A stretch of 64,000 nucleotides of DNA from Achromobacter animicus (GCF_902859585.1 NZ_CADIJM010000001.1:868001-932000); one strand, 5' to 3'; positions 7,820 through 17,446 are shown, numbered from the stretch's first letter. Notes: a model not told the origin generated them from the sequence alone. Numbers and translations: made by a program.

Positions 7820-10800
7820 TTACTCCTGCACCGTGCGCGGCGTGGCATCGGGGGTAGGCGAGGACTTGGGAGAGTCTTTGCCCCGCTTGCGCTGCACCAG
7901 CGACAGCACCCACACGAAGAAGATGGGGACGAAGATCACGCCCAGCAGCGTGGCGGTCAGCATGCCGCCGATCACGCCCACGCCCAGCGCGCGCTGGCTG
8001 GCCGCGCCCGCGCCGGAGGCCAGGGCCAGCGGCACGACGCCCAGGATGAACGCCAGCGACGTCATGACGATGGGACGGAAGCGCAGCTTGGCGGCCTGGA
8101 TGGCGGCGTCGGCCAGCGAATGCCCCTGTTCGCGCAGGCTCTTGGCAAACTCCACGATCAGGATGGCGTTCTTGGCCGCCAGCCCGATGATGGTGATGAG
8201 CCCCACCTTGAAATACACGTCGTTCGGCATGCCCAACACTGTCACCGCCAGCACCGACCCCAGCGCGCCGATCGGCACGATCAGCATCACGGACGCCGGA
8301 ATCGACCAGCTTTCATACAGCGCAACCATCAGCAGGAACACCACCAGGAACGCCAACGCGAACAGCATGGGCGCCTGCGACCCGGCGAACTTCTCCTGGT
8401 ACGACAGGCCCGTCCACTCGTAGCCGATGCCTTCCGGCAGCCCCGCCACGATGCGCTCGATCTCAGCCATCGCCTGGCCGGTACTGCTGCCGGGCATGGC
8501 GTCACCCGCGATCTTGAAGGCCGGGTAGCCGTTGTAGCGGGAGATCTGCACGGGGCCGTTCTCCCAGTCCGTCTTCACGAACGCGCTCAGCGGAACCATG
8601 CCGCCCGTTTTGTTGGGCACGTTCAGTTGCAGGATGCTCTCCGGCGTCATGCGGTCACGTACGTCAGCCTGCACCACCACGCGCTGCAAGCGTCCTGCGT
8701 TGGCAAAGTCATTGACCGTGGCCGACCCATAGGCCGCCGAGATTGCCGTGCTGATGACGTCAAAGCCCACGCCCAGCGCCTCGGCCTTCTCGCGGTCGAT
8801 GTCCAGGCGCAACTGCGGCGCGTCGGCCAGGCCTTCCATCATGGCGTAGGCGATCACGGGCGAGCTGTTGGCCTGCGCCAGCAGCTGGTTGCGTGCGTCG
8901 GTCAGCGCCGCACGGCCCAGTCCGCCCCGGTCCTGTAGCCGCAGCGCGAAGCCGCCCGAATTGCCCAGGCCTTCGATGGGCGGCGGGTTGACGGCCATGA
9001 CCGCGCCGTCGTCGATCACTGCAAATTTCGCGTTGACGCTATCCGCCACGTCGGTGGCCGATTGGCCCTCGCCGCGCTCGGACCAATCCTTGAGCGTCGG
9101 GAACGCAATGCCCGCGTTCTGGCCGGTGCCCGAAAAGCTGAATCCCATGACGGTGAAGGCGTCGCCCATCGCGTCCAGCGACAGCAGGTGCTGTTCGACG
9201 TCGGCCACCACCTTGTCGGTGCGCATGTGCGTCGCGCCCGGCGGCAGTTGCACGTCAACGATGACGTAGCCCTGATCTTCCGGCGGAACGAACGATTCGG
9301 GAACGCGCACGTACAGCACGGCCAGCACCGCGACGATGGCCGCGTAGATAACCATGTAGCGGCCCGTGCGGCGCACCAGGCGCGTATTCAGCGCCTCGAA
9401 GCGGCCCGTCAGGCGGTTGAAGACGCGGTTGAACCAGCCGAAGAAGCCCTTCTTTTCGTCGTGATGGCCCTTGGGGATGGGCTTGAGGAACGTGGCGCAC
9501 AGGGCCGGCGTGAACGTCAGGGCCAGGAAGCCCGAGAACAGGATCGACACGGCCAGCGACAGCGAGAACTGCTGATAGATCACGCCGACGGAACCGCTCA
9601 TGAAGGCCAGCGGCAGGAACACAGCAGACAGCACCAGCGTGATGCCGACGATGGCGCCGGACACCTGCTCCATGGCCTTGACCGTGGCTTCGCGCGGCGA
9701 CAGCCCTTCCTCGGCCATGATGCGTTCGACGTTCTCGACCACGACGATGGCGTCGTCCACCAGAATGCCGATGGCCAGCACCATGCCGAACATGGTCATC
9801 ATGTTGACCGAAAAGCCCAGCACCGACATCACTGCAAACGTGCCCAGCAGACACACCGGCACCACGATCGTCGGAATCAGCGTGTAGCGGAAGTTCTGCA
9901 GGAACAGGAACATCACCAGGAAGACCAGCACCATCGCTTCCAGCAGCGTGTGCACCACCTTCGTGATAGCCACGCTGACGAACTTGGACGTGTCGAACGG
10001 CACCGAATATTCAACGTCCTCGGGGAACGAGGCCGACAATTCTTCCAGGCGCGCGTTCACGGCCTTGACGGTGTCGATGGCGTTGGCGCCCGGCGCAAGC
10101 TGCACCGCCGCACCCACCGACTTCTTGCCGTTCAGGCGCGTTTCGAAGTCATAGCTCTGGCGTCCCACTTCCAGACGCGCCACGTCGGCCAGGCGCACGG
10201 ACGAGCCGTCCGGGTTGGCGCGCAGCACGATGCGCCCGAATTCGTCCGGATTGTCCAGGGTGCCCTTCACGGCCAGCGTCGCGGTCAGCTCCTGCTCGGG
10301 CGCGCCGGGGCGGCTCCCGAAACTGCCGGCCGGCACCTGCACGTTCTGCGCGGCAATCGCGGCGTTGACATCGGCCACCGACAAGCCCAGGCCCAACAGC
10401 TTCTGCGGGTCGATCCACACGCGCATGGCGGCTTCGGCGCCGAAGAACTGCACCTTGCCCACGCCGTTCACGCGGCGGATTTCGTTGTTGATGTGGCGTG
10501 CGGCGTAGTCGGACAGGCCGACCACGTCCTTGTGCGCGTCATCGCCCTTGTACGTCAGGGCGTAGATCATCAGGAAGTTCGAGCTGGCCTGCTCGACCTG
10601 CAGACCCTGCTGCGTCACGGCAGACGGCAGACGCGCCTCGGCCTTCTTGATGCGGTTCTGCACGTCCACCTGCGCCAGGTCGGGGTCCGTGCCCGGCTGG
10701 AACGTGACGGTGATTTCGGCGCTGCCGCTCGAGCTGCTGGACGACTCGTAATACAGCATGTTCTTCGCGCCGTTCAGCTCTTCCTCGATGACGCTGGTCA

Positions 10801-10981
10801 CCGAATCGACCAGCACCGTCGCGGACGCGCCCGGATAGGTGGCGGCGATGGTCACCTGCGGCGGCGCGACCACCGGAAACTGCGACACGGGCAGCGACGG
10901 AATCGCCAGCAGCCCCGCGAGCGAGATGAAGATGGCCACCACCCAGGCGAAATTGGGGCGGCCAATGAAAAACTTGGACAT
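7820..10981 (-). CDS. RND multidrug efflux inner-membrane pump (AcrB/MexB type, HAE1)
   Basis: 1053 aa, the usual size of HAE1 pumps. Proton-relay residues are in place: the Asp pair in [18 protein letters not shown] (TM4) and the Lys in [15 protein letters not shown] (TM10). The N-terminus [20 protein letters not shown] is canonical. It captures drugs from the periplasm and exports them through the OprM-like partner. The order adaptor-pump-channel with all three genes on one strand matches MexAB-OprM and the AxyABM pump of Achromobacter; which named Achromobacter pump it is cannot be decided here. Confidence 0.96.
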   Translation of the reverse strand: MSKFFIGRPNFAWVVAIFISLAGLLAIPSLPVSQFPVVAPPQVTIAATYPGASATVLVDSVTSVIEEELNGAKNMLYYESSSSSSGSAEITVTFQPGTDPDLAQVDVQNRIKKAEARLPSAVTQQGLQVEQASSNFLMIYALTYKGDDAHKDVVGLSDYAARHINNEIRRVNGVGKVQFFGAEAAMRVWIDPQKLLGLGLSVADVNAAIAAQNVQVPAGSFGSRPGAPEQELTATLAVKGTLDNPDEFGRIVLRANPDGSSVRLADVARLEVGRQSYDFETRLNGKKSVGAAVQLAPGANAIDTVKAVNARLEELSASFPEDVEYSVPFDTSKFVSVAITKVVHTLLEAMVLVFLVMFLFLQNFRYTLIPTIVVPVCLLGTFAVMSVLGFSVNMMTMFGMVLAIGILVDDAIVVVENVERIMAEEGLSPREATVKAMEQVSGAIVGITLVLSAVFLPLAFMSGSVGVIYQQFSLSLAVSILFSGFLALTFTPALCATFLKPIPKGHHDEKKGFFGWFNRVFNRLTGRFEALNTRLVRRTGRYMVIYAAIVAVLAVLYVRVPESFVPPEDQGYVIVDVQLPPGATHMRTDKVVADVEQHLLSLDAMGDAFTVMGFSFSGTGQNAGIAFPTLKDWSERGEGQSATDVADSVNAKFAVIDDGAVMAVNPPPIEGLGNSGGFALRLQDRGGLGRAALTDARNQLLAQANSSPVIAYAMMEGLADAPQLRLDIDREKAEALGVGFDVISTAISAAYGSATVNDFANAGRLQRVVVQADVRDRMTPESILQLNVPNKTGGMVPLSAFVKTDWENGPVQISRYNGYPAFKIAGDAMPGSSTGQAMAEIERIVAGLPEGIGYEWTGLSYQEKFAGSQAPMLFALAFLVVFLLMVALYESWSIPASVMLIVPIGALGSVLAVTVLGMPNDVYFKVGLITIIGLAAKNAILIVEFAKSLREQGHSLADAAIQAAKLRFRPIVMTSLAFILGVVPLALASGAGAASQRALGVGVIGGMLTATLLGVIFVPIFFVWVLSLVQRKRGKDSPKSSPTPDATPRTVQE

Positions 10982-11020
10982 GGTCTAACCTCGGATTTGC
11001 GCGCGATTCATGAGGGCCGC

Positions 11021-12199
11021 TTATTGCTTGGCGGACGCGGCGGCACCGCCGGCGGCGGCCACCTTGGGCTCGCTCACGGGCGTCACGCTGACTTTCTGGC
11101 CAGGCACGGCGGCGCTGACGCCGCCCACGATCACCCGGTCGCCGGCGGCAAGGCCCTCGGTGATGTGCCAATCGCCGCCGCGCATCGTGCCGGTCTGCAC
11201 CGCGCGGGTCTCCACGACGTCGTCCGCGCCGACCACCAGCACCTGCGGCTTGCCATCGGTGCTGCGCGTGACGGCGCGCTGCGGAACCAGGATCGCTTCC
11301 GGATCCACGCCCTGGTGCGTGCGCACCCGGACATACATGCCCGGCAACAGCAGCACGTCAGGATTGGCGAACTCGCCGCGCAGGGCCACCTGGCCGGTGC
11401 TGCGGTCCACGGCAATGTCCGAGAACAGGAGGCGCCCTTCGCGCTGCTGGTCGGTGCCGTCGATCGTGATGGAGATGCTGGCGCCCTCGCCTTCGCCCAA
11501 GCTGCCGTTCTGCATGGCCGCGCGCATGCGCAGCATGTCGCCGACGGGCTGGTTGAAGTCCACGTAAACCGGGTCCAGTTGCTGGATCGTCGCCATCGGC
11601 GTGGCCTCGTTCTGGCCCACCAGCGCGCCTTCGGTCACTTGCGCACGTCCGATACGGCCCGAGATGGGCGCCTTCACGGTGGCGTAGTCCAGATTGAGCT
11701 GCGCGGTCTCGACATCGGCCTGGGCCGAGCGGCGCGCGGCCAACGCGCTCTTGAGCGTGGTGTTGGCCGTGTCGAAGTCCTGCTGGCTGACGGCTTCGAT
11801 CTTGACCAGGGGCGTGTAGCGTTTGACCACGGCCTGCGCGTCGGACACGGCGGCCTGGGCCTTGGCCAGCTCGCCTTCCGCACGTGACAAGGCCGCCTTG
11901 AACGGCGCCGGGTCAATGCGGAAGAGCACGTCGCCGGCCTTGACGTCCGCACCTTCCACGAAGTTGCGGCTCAGCACGATGCCGGCCACGCGGGCACGGA
12001 CCTCGGCCACGCGCATGGGTTCGACCCGGCCGGGCAGCTCGCTGATCAGCGTGTAGCGCTGGGGTTGCACCGCCACCGCCTGAACCGGACGCGGCCCCGC
12101 CGCCTGCGGCTCGCCGCCATCGGACCCGCCGCAACCGGCCAAGACGATTGCCGTCGCCAACACCGCCAGGGGCAGCCGCCATGCTTGATTGACCTTCAT
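11021..12199 (-). CDS. RND efflux periplasmic adaptor (MFP) lipoprotein
   Basis: 392 aa. Lipobox LAGC in ATAIVLAGCGGSDGG, a barrel-sandwich half (VRARVAGIVLSRNFVEGADV), a helical hairpin (residues about 95-165), the second lipoyl half (VKAPISGRIGRAQVTEGALV) and a C-terminal membrane-proximal domain, in the order of MexA/AcrA. It bridges pump and outer-membrane channel. First gene of the three-gene unit; expression should start from the promoter overlapping the large dyad upstream. Confidence 0.95.
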   Translation of the reverse strand: MKVNQAWRLPLAVLATAIVLAGCGGSDGGEPQAAGPRPVQAVAVQPQRYTLISELPGRVEPMRVAEVRARVAGIVLSRNFVEGADVKAGDVLFRIDPAPFKAALSRAEGELAKAQAAVSDAQAVVKRYTPLVKIEAVSQQDFDTANTTLKSALAARRSAQADVETAQLNLDYATVKAPISGRIGRAQVTEGALVGQNEATPMATIQQLDPVYVDFNQPVGDMLRMRAAMQNGSLGEGEGASISITIDGTDQQREGRLLFSDIAVDRSTGQVALRGEFANPDVLLLPGMYVRVRTHQGVDPEAILVPQRAVTRSTDGKPQVLVVGADDVVETRAVQTGTMRGGDWHITEGLAAGDRVIVGGVSAAVPGQKVSVTPVSEPKVAAAGGAAASAKQ

Positions 12200-12242
12200 T
12201 CACTACCCCCGCGCTGCGCGTTTTGAATTCAAAGAGACGCCA

Positions 12243-12271
12243 ATGCTACCTGAAAGGACGATTTGAATCAA
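12243..12271 (-). promoter_or_regulatory. Predicted promoter of the RND pump operon
   Basis: On the minus strand, TTGATT (12266-12271) and TAGCAT (12243-12248) are separated by exactly 17 bases. This places transcription start near 12236, about 37 bases before the adaptor start codon. The -35 falls inside the inner palindrome and one outer palindrome arm fills the spacer, so protein bound to the dyad would block polymerase. Confidence 0.55.
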
Positions 12272-12296
12272 TATTGATTCATTTGCTGCTTTCAGG
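12249..12296. promoter_or_regulatory. 48-bp concentric dyad operator between pump operon and tetR
   Basis: A perfect 18-bp palindrome, TGAATCAATATTGATTCA (12264-12281), is flanked by a second perfect inverted repeat, CCTGAAAG (12249-12256) and CTTTCAGG (12289-12296). Both share the same axis at 12272/12273. Such nested symmetry in the only gap between a TetR regulator and the pump genes is best explained as the repressor operator, possibly binding two dimers. Confidence 0.7.
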
Positions 12297-12325
12297 CTTA
12301 AATCTGACGACTCACAAGTCTTTAC

Positions 12326-12353
12326 TTGATAAATTCGCGGAAGTTTGTACAAA
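12326..12353 (+). promoter_or_regulatory. Predicted promoter of the tetR gene
   Basis: TTGATA (12326-12331) and TACAAA (12348-12353) are separated by 16 bases, giving a start near 12360 and a leader of about 50 bases. It lies 30 bases from the big dyad, so autoregulation would need looping or a second weaker site. Confidence 0.4.
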
Positions 12354-12410
12354 GTGAATCGCCCGTGATCCAATACCGGCCCAGGGATAACCACAAATGG
12401 GGAGGAGGCA

Positions 12411-12962
12411 ATGTCTGAAGAGGCAGGCCACGAACGGCTGCTGGTCGCGTTGGCGTTGGCGATGGTGGATCAGCCGCGCGCAACCTTGCAGGAGCTGGCC
12501 AAGGCGGTCGGCGTCAGCAAGGCGACCTTGTACCGGTTCTGCAAGACCCGGGATCAGCTGGTGCTGCGCCTGATGACGCATTGCGCGCAGGTCATGAAGC
12601 AGGCACTGGCGGATTCGCACCTGGACACCGCCCCGCCCCGCACGGCGCTGCGCAGCCTGATCGAACAGCACCTGGCGCACAAGGAATTGACGGCGTTCCT
12701 GATCTACAACTGGAAGCCCGACACGGAACTTGAGCCGGACATCATGAACAGCTGGTCCGGCTATCAGGAAACCCTGGATGCATTCTTTTTGCGTGGTCAG
12801 CGCGAAGGCGCGTTCCGCGTGGACATGACCGCCGCCGCGCTCAGCGAACTCCTGATCGGAATCATCACCAGCATGGTGGACGCCGAGCGGCGCGGCCGGA
12901 TTGCGCGGATGGGCATCGCGCAGGTGGCCGAACAGATGATGCTGCACGGCATCTCGGCCTAG
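12411..12962 (+). CDS. TetR-family regulator of the RND pump
   Basis: 183 aa. The N-terminal helix-turn-helix reads LQELAKAVGVSKATLYRFCKTRDQL, typical of TetR, but the domain begins unusually close to the N-terminus and lacks the long first helix seen in most members. The ligand-binding half is unremarkable. A strong GGGGAGGAGG precedes the ATG. Divergent placement from the pump operon and the shared dyad make it the likely local repressor, released by a pump substrate. Confidence 0.88.
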   Translation: MSEEAGHERLLVALALAMVDQPRATLQELAKAVGVSKATLYRFCKTRDQLVLRLMTHCAQVMKQALADSHLDTAPPRTALRSLIEQHLAHKELTAFLIYNWKPDTELEPDIMNSWSGYQETLDAFFLRGQREGAFRVDMTAAALSELLIGIITSMVDAERRGRIARMGIAQVAEQMMLHGISA

Positions 12963-12984
12963 CCCGCGGTTGTGCGGAAGTGAC

Positions 12985-13001
12985 GCGGGGCGAGGCCCCG
13001 C
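12985..13001. terminator. GC hairpin between convergent tetR and aldo/keto reductase genes
   Basis: GCGGGGC, loop GAG, GCCCCGC: a perfect 7-bp stem at 12985-13001 in the 43-base gap between two convergent stop codons. It lacks a clear T-run on either side, so it is a probable bidirectional terminator of modest strength. Confidence 0.45.
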
Positions 13002-13005
13002 CTGC

Positions 13006-14016
13006 TTACGCTGCCGTCACCGGACGGCCATAAAACGGATAGTTCGGATCGTTGTAGCCGTGCGCCGAGGCATGGCCCGGCGTCACCCACTCGTTCACGA
13101 CCGTTTCGTCCTCGGGCGTGATCGTCACGTCCAGCGCCGCGTAGTAATCGTCCATCTGCGCCAGCGTACGCGGACCCGCGATAACGGCAGTGATGACCGG
13201 ATTGGCCAGCACCCACGCCGTTGCGAAATGGCCCGGCTGCACGCCGCGCGCGGCGCTGTGCTGCACCAGCTGTTGTGCGATCTGCAGCGATTCCTCGCGG
13301 AATTCGGTCGCCAGGATGCGGCGGTCGCCGCGTCCGGCGCGCGTATCCGCCGCGGGCGCCTGGCCCGGCAGGTACTTGCCCGTCAGCACGCCGCGCGCGA
13401 TCGGGCTGTACGGCACCACGCCCAACCCGTAATGCTTGCATGCCGGCAGGATCTCGACTTCGGGTCCGCGGTTCAGCATGTTGTAGTACGGCTGGCACAC
13501 CACCGGTTGCGGCACGCCGAGTTTTTCGCATAGACGCATCACCTCGGCGATGCGCCAGCCGCGAAAGTTCGACAGCCCGAAGCTGCGCAGCTTGCCCGCG
13601 CGGATCAGGTCGCCCAGCGCCCACAGCGCTTCTCCCAGGTTTTCTTCGTGGTAGTCGCGATGCAGGTACAGGATGTCCATGAAATCCGTGCCCATGCGCG
13701 ACAGGCTCTGCTCCACCCCGCGGATCAGCCACTGGCGCGAGTAATGCGCCAGGTTCGGCCCCTTGCCGACCGGATTGCCGATCTTGCTGGCCAGCACCCA
13801 GTCGTGGCGCTGCCCCTTGAGCAGCTTGCCCACGACCTCTTCCGACCGGCCTTCGTTGTAGACGTCGGCGGTATCGATGAAATTCAGGCCGTGATCGCGT
13901 GCCGACGCAACGATGCGCGCCGCTTCGTCATCAGGCGTCTGCTCCCCGAACATCATCGTGCCCAGGCAGAGCGGCGACACCCGGAGATTGCTGGTTCCCA
14001 GTCGGCGGTAATTCAT
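13006..14016 (-). CDS. Aldo/keto reductase
   Basis: 336 aa TIM-barrel NADPH reductase. The catalytic tetrad is visible: Asp and Tyr in DTADVYNEGRSEE, Lys in WVLASKIGNP and His in DILYLHRDYHEENL. The start MNYRRLGTSNLRVSPLCLG is the canonical opening, and AAGGA precedes the ATG at 14014-14016. It reduces an aldehyde or ketone; substrate unknown. It lies downstream of the serine hydrolase on the same strand, separated by a short repeat block. Confidence 0.92.
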   Translation of the reverse strand: MNYRRLGTSNLRVSPLCLGTMMFGEQTPDDEAARIVASARDHGLNFIDTADVYNEGRSEEVVGKLLKGQRHDWVLASKIGNPVGKGPNLAHYSRQWLIRGVEQSLSRMGTDFMDILYLHRDYHEENLGEALWALGDLIRAGKLRSFGLSNFRGWRIAEVMRLCEKLGVPQPVVCQPYYNMLNRGPEVEILPACKHYGLGVVPYSPIARGVLTGKYLPGQAPAADTRAGRGDRRILATEFREESLQIAQQLVQHSAARGVQPGHFATAWVLANPVITAVIAGPRTLAQMDDYYAALDVTITPEDETVVNEWVTPGHASAHGYNDPNYPFYGRPVTAA

Positions 14017-14132
14017 GGCGTGATTCCTTGATCGGATGAAGGGATAAGGCGTGGCCACGCGTCACCGCGCAGCCGAACGCCACATCTTGCCCGAAAAAAC
14101 CTGACATGCCGCAAAAGCCGGACGAGGATCGG

Positions 14133-14188
14133 GGTGTCAGAGACCGGAATCGGTCTTACTGGTGTCAGACACCGGAATCAGTCTTACG
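14133..14188. repeat. Two tandem 28-bp repeats plus partial third copy
   Basis: Units at 14133-14160 and 14161-14188 differ at only a few positions; a third partial copy follows to about 14200. Each carries GTGTCAGA(G/C)ACC, which is nearly self-complementary and can fold as a short hairpin. The block abuts the stop codon of the serine hydrolase gene (14193). Confidence 0.6.
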
Positions 14189-14192
14189 GGTC

Positions 14193-15245
14193 TTAGACAC
14201 CCGCATCCACCGCCGCCAGGATCTTCCCGAACAGCGCGTCCGCATGGGCCGAATTCAGCCAGCGCACGATCACGACCATCTTGCGTTCCGGTTCCACCCA
14301 CGTGAACGAGCTGCCCGCGCCCACGCCGAAGAAGCTGGACGACGGCACGCTGGGAAACACCTTGCCTTCGTGGTTCAGCCAGATCAGATAGCCGTAATAC
14401 GGCGCGATGTCGCACGGGGTGCGCATCGCCTGCAGCCATTCGCGCGACAGGATCTGCTTACCATTGGACTGACCGTCGTTCAGCAGCATCTGGCCGATCA
14501 GCGCCTGGTCCTTGGCGCTGATGGACATGCCGCCGCCCCAGTGCGAGCCGCCGGGCACCGACGGCATGCGCTGGCCGTCGATCTCGACCCAGGCATTGTC
14601 GTAGCCGACCCATTGCCAATCCTCGCTGCAGCCGATAGGCCGCGTGACGGCCTCGCGGAACACTTCCGGCAACGGCTTGCGGAACAGATGCAGCAACGCG
14701 TACGACAGCTGATTGATGCGGACGTCGTTGTATTCCCAATACGTGCCGGGTTCCTGCAGCGGACGCGCATCGCCCTTCTTGCCGTCCGGCGGCACGCCAA
14801 AGGTGACCGCGCGATAGCGGTCCGCCTGGTCCGACACGCCGAAGCGTTCGCCTTCCCATTCGCTGGTCTGCTGCAGCAGATGCCGCCACGTGATCGACGC
14901 ATTGCGGCCTTCGTCAAAGCCGATGCCCGGCACGCGCTTGCCGACGGGCTCGTCGACATCCGGCAGCAGGCCGCGGTCATGCGCCACGCCGGCCAGGATG
15001 GCCAGGTACAACTTGGCGACGCTGAACGTCAGGTCGGCGCGGTCCGGCTCGCCCCACTCGGCCACCGTCTTGCCGTCCACCACGACCACGCCGGACACCG
15101 GCCCGCGGTCATGGATGGGGCCGAGCAGGCGGTTCCAGGGCGGCGGATCGTTCAGGTGCACGCCGAAATTGCCTTTGACGCTACGGTCCCAGGTCGATTC
15201 GTGGTCGTTGGCGAACTGGATCGCCTGCTGCATGAGCGTATTCAT
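14193..15245 (-). CDS. Beta-lactamase-fold serine hydrolase (class C / esterase type)
   Basis: 350 aa. The SxxK nucleophile motif is SVAK in DLTFSVAKLYLAIL and the Tyr motif is YND in YWEYNDVRINQLSYA. No convincing signal peptide is present, so it is probably a cytoplasmic esterase or peptidase-like enzyme rather than a secreted beta-lactamase. Start chosen at the ATG 15243-15245 (MNTLMQQ), which has GAGGGAA upstream. It follows the aminotransferase gene by 22 bases, so they are co-transcribed. Confidence 0.85.
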   Translation of the reverse strand: MNTLMQQAIQFANDHESTWDRSVKGNFGVHLNDPPPWNRLLGPIHDRGPVSGVVVVDGKTVAEWGEPDRADLTFSVAKLYLAILAGVAHDRGLLPDVDEPVGKRVPGIGFDEGRNASITWRHLLQQTSEWEGERFGVSDQADRYRAVTFGVPPDGKKGDARPLQEPGTYWEYNDVRINQLSYALLHLFRKPLPEVFREAVTRPIGCSEDWQWVGYDNAWVEIDGQRMPSVPGGSHWGGGMSISAKDQALIGQMLLNDGQSNGKQILSREWLQAMRTPCDIAPYYGYLIWLNHEGKVFPSVPSSSFFGVGAGSSFTWVEPERKMVVIVRWLNSAHADALFGKILAAVDAGV

Positions 15246-15267
15246 CGGTTCCCTCGTTGTTGTGTGT

Positions 15268-16464
15268 TCATTGCCCCGCACGTTCCGGCACGCGGGTCAG
15301 GTATTCCATGGCCGCCTGCAACCCGCCCGAGCGGTGCGGGACGCCGGCCGCTGCCAGCCCCATCTCCACGCCCGCCAGCGTGCCGCATAGCGTCAGATCG
15401 TTGAAGTGGCCCAGATGGCCGATGCGGAAGATGCGGTCGGACAGCTTGCCCAGCCCCTGCCCCAGCGACATATCGAAGCGGTCCAGGATGACCTTGCGCA
15501 GCGCGTCGGCGCTATGGCCTTCCGGCATCAGCACGGCGGTCAGCGCCGGGCTGTGCGCGGCCGGGTCCACGCTCAGCAGCTCCAGCCCCCAGCCCGCCAC
15601 CGCCAGGCGCGTGGCGCGGGCATGGCGTTCGTGACGCGCGAATACCTGCGGCAGCCCTTCAGCCGCCAGCATCGCCAGCGCCTCGTGCAGGCCGTACAGC
15701 AGGTTGGTCGACGGCGTATACGGAAAGTACCCCTTGGCATTGGGCCCGAGCATCTCGCGCCAATCCCAGTACGACCGCGGCAGAAGCGCGGTCTCGGCCG
15801 CCGCCAGCGCGCGTGGTCCCACCGCGTTGAAAGACAGGCCCGGCGGCAGCATCAGGCCTTTTTGCGAACCGGCCACCGTCACGTCCACGCCCCATTCATC
15901 GTGGCGGTAGTCGATGGAGCCCAGCGAAGAAATCGTGTCGACCATCAACAGCGCCGGATGACCGGCCTGGTCGATGGCGGCGCGCACCGCGGCGATGTCG
16001 CTGGTGACGCCGGTGGAGGTCTCGTTGTGCACCACGCACACGGCCTTGATGCGGTGCTGCGAATCTTCCGCGAGCCGCGCGCCGATGACGCCGGCATCGA
16101 CCGGATGACGCCAGTCGCCCTCGATGTAGTCCACCTCAAGCCCCAGCCGCCCGGCAAGCTTGCGCCACAGGCTGGCGAAGTGGCCGGTCTCGACCATCAG
16201 CACACGATCGCCCGGCGATAGCGTGTTGACCAACGCAGCCTCCCACGCGCCGGTGCCCGACGCCGGAAAGATCACGACGGGCGACTCGGTCTGGAAGATG
16301 TGCTTCAGGCCCGACAGCACCGCCTTGCCGAGTTCACCGAACTCCGGTCCGCGGTGATCGATGGTGGGCAGGTCGATGGCGCGCAGGACCCGGTCGGGCA
16401 CGTTGGTGGGACCGGGAATCTGCAGGAAATGCCGGCCGGACGGGTGGGTGTTCAGCGTGAGCAT
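15268..16464 (-). CDS. Class V PLP aminotransferase (serine/alanine-glyoxylate type)
   Basis: 398 aa. FLQIPGPTNVPDRVLRA is the classic opening of serine-glyoxylate or alanine-glyoxylate aminotransferases; the PLP lysine is in TVAGSQKGLMLPPGLSF and the ring-pairing Asp in LLMVDTISSLGSIDY. It would transfer an amino group onto glyoxylate. The ATG at 16462-16464 has a weak GGGGCC upstream; a frame to 16497 is open but would span the operator-like GTATAC site. It is divergent from the GntR regulator. Confidence 0.9.
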   Translation of the reverse strand: MLTLNTHPSGRHFLQIPGPTNVPDRVLRAIDLPTIDHRGPEFGELGKAVLSGLKHIFQTESPVVIFPASGTGAWEAALVNTLSPGDRVLMVETGHFASLWRKLAGRLGLEVDYIEGDWRHPVDAGVIGARLAEDSQHRIKAVCVVHNETSTGVTSDIAAVRAAIDQAGHPALLMVDTISSLGSIDYRHDEWGVDVTVAGSQKGLMLPPGLSFNAVGPRALAAAETALLPRSYWDWREMLGPNAKGYFPYTPSTNLLYGLHEALAMLAAEGLPQVFARHERHARATRLAVAGWGLELLSVDPAAHSPALTAVLMPEGHSADALRKVILDRFDMSLGQGLGKLSDRIFRIGHLGHFNDLTLCGTLAGVEMGLAAAGVPHRSGGLQAAMEYLTRVPERAGQ

Positions 16465-16486
16465 GCGTGGCCCCAATGTGGACGGT

Positions 16487-16497
16487 TTGTATACCAA
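16487..16497. promoter_or_regulatory. GntR operator candidate, site 1
   Basis: TTGTATACCAA, carrying the palindromic core GTATAC typical of FCD-GntR binding sites. It lies 23 bases upstream of the aminotransferase start. The identical 11-mer recurs at the regulator's own start codon. Confidence 0.5.
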
Positions 16498-16592
16498 GGC
16501 GGCTTTGCGCGGCGGTCAGGCAGCGCAGGGCGGCCTGGCGGACTTGCGGCATGCGTCACTCTATCCCATTGTTTTTACGTCGATAACCTAGG

Positions 16593-16598
16593 GTATAC
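16593..16598. promoter_or_regulatory. GntR operator candidate, site 2
   Basis: A third GTATAC core, within GGGTATACACC, midway in the divergent region. TATACA could also be the -10 of the gntR promoter, which would make this the main repression site. Confidence 0.4.
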
Positions 16599-16654
16599 AC
16601 CCATCAAAACCGCAGCAAAGACAGGTTTATAGTCTGCGAAAACAAGGGGAATTT

Positions 16655-16665
16655 TTGTATACCAA
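16655..16665. promoter_or_regulatory. GntR operator candidate, site 3 (overlaps gntR start)
   Basis: A second exact TTGTATACCAA in the same orientation as site 1, ending on the first base of the gntR start codon. Binding here would block transcription or initiation of the whole gntR-ABC run. Confidence 0.5.
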
Positions 16666-17423
16666 TGCGCAGCGATCCTAGCTTCTCGCCGGATCATGCC
16701 GAGGCCGTTGCCTCGTCCGATCTCACGCCCGATTCCGCGCCGACAGCCGCTCGCGCCGTCGGCGACGGGCGCACGCTGGCGGGATCGGCGGCCGGATCGC
16801 TACGCGAACGCATCATCCAGGGCGAGTTCCCGCCCGGCACCCGGCTGAACGAACGCGCCCTGTGCGACCTGCTGGGCGTGTCGCGTACCCCGCTGCGCGA
16901 AGCGTTCCGCCTGCTGGCCGCCGAAGGCCTGGTGCAGATCGAACCGAACCGCGGCGCGCAGGTGGTGGCGCTGTCGGACGCCAATATCCGCGAGGCCTTC
17001 GAAGTGATTGGCGGCCTGGAGGCCATGTCGTGCCGGTTTGCGTGCGAGCGCGCAACGGACGTCGAGATCGCCGAGATCCGCGCGCTGACCTACGAAATGA
17101 TGGCCAGCCACGCGCGCCACGATCTACCGACGTACTTTCGCGTCAACCGCGAGATCCACGAACGCATCAGCCTGGCCGCGCACAACAGTTTGCTCAAACA
17201 GCTTTACGACGCGCAGAACGCGCGGATCCAGAACCTGCGCTTCGTCTCGAACGAAGACCGGCAGAAATGGGATCTGGCGATGCGCGAACACATAGAAATG
17301 GCGGAGGCCCTTGCCGCGCGCGACGCGGACCGGCTGGCAGCCATCATGCGGCAGCACCTGCAGCGCAAATGCGACGCGGCGCTCAAGAGCCGGAGCGAGA
17401 CGATAGATACGCAACACATGTAG
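16665..17423 (+). CDS. GntR-family regulator, FCD (FadR) subfamily
   Basis: 252 aa. A winged helix around residues 40-100 (RERIIQGEFPPGTRLNERAL, then LLGVSRTPLREAFRLL) precedes an all-helical FCD domain with metal-binding His residues in NREIHERISLAAHN and the later REHIEMAEAL. The first 35 residues are a low-complexity extension. AAGGGGA lies upstream. Its stop is 23 bases before the solute-binding protein gene, so regulator and transporter are probably one transcript. GTATAC sites suggest control of both this run and the divergent aminotransferase. Confidence 0.9.
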   Translation: MRSDPSFSPDHAEAVASSDLTPDSAPTAARAVGDGRTLAGSAAGSLRERIIQGEFPPGTRLNERALCDLLGVSRTPLREAFRLLAAEGLVQIEPNRGAQVVALSDANIREAFEVIGGLEAMSCRFACERATDVEIAEIRALTYEMMASHARHDLPTYFRVNREIHERISLAAHNSLLKQLYDAQNARIQNLRFVSNEDRQKWDLAMREHIEMAEALAARDADRLAAIMRQHLQRKCDAALKSRSETIDTQHM

Positions 17424-17446
17424 TGTCATCAAGAGGAGCCTTCACC

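Noticed and set aside
6326-11887. Very long plus-strand open frames antisense to the RND pump genes
   Set aside because: They are rich in His, Arg, Gln and Gly with no domain sense, as expected opposite GC-biased codons; the minus-strand genes have full conserved motifs.
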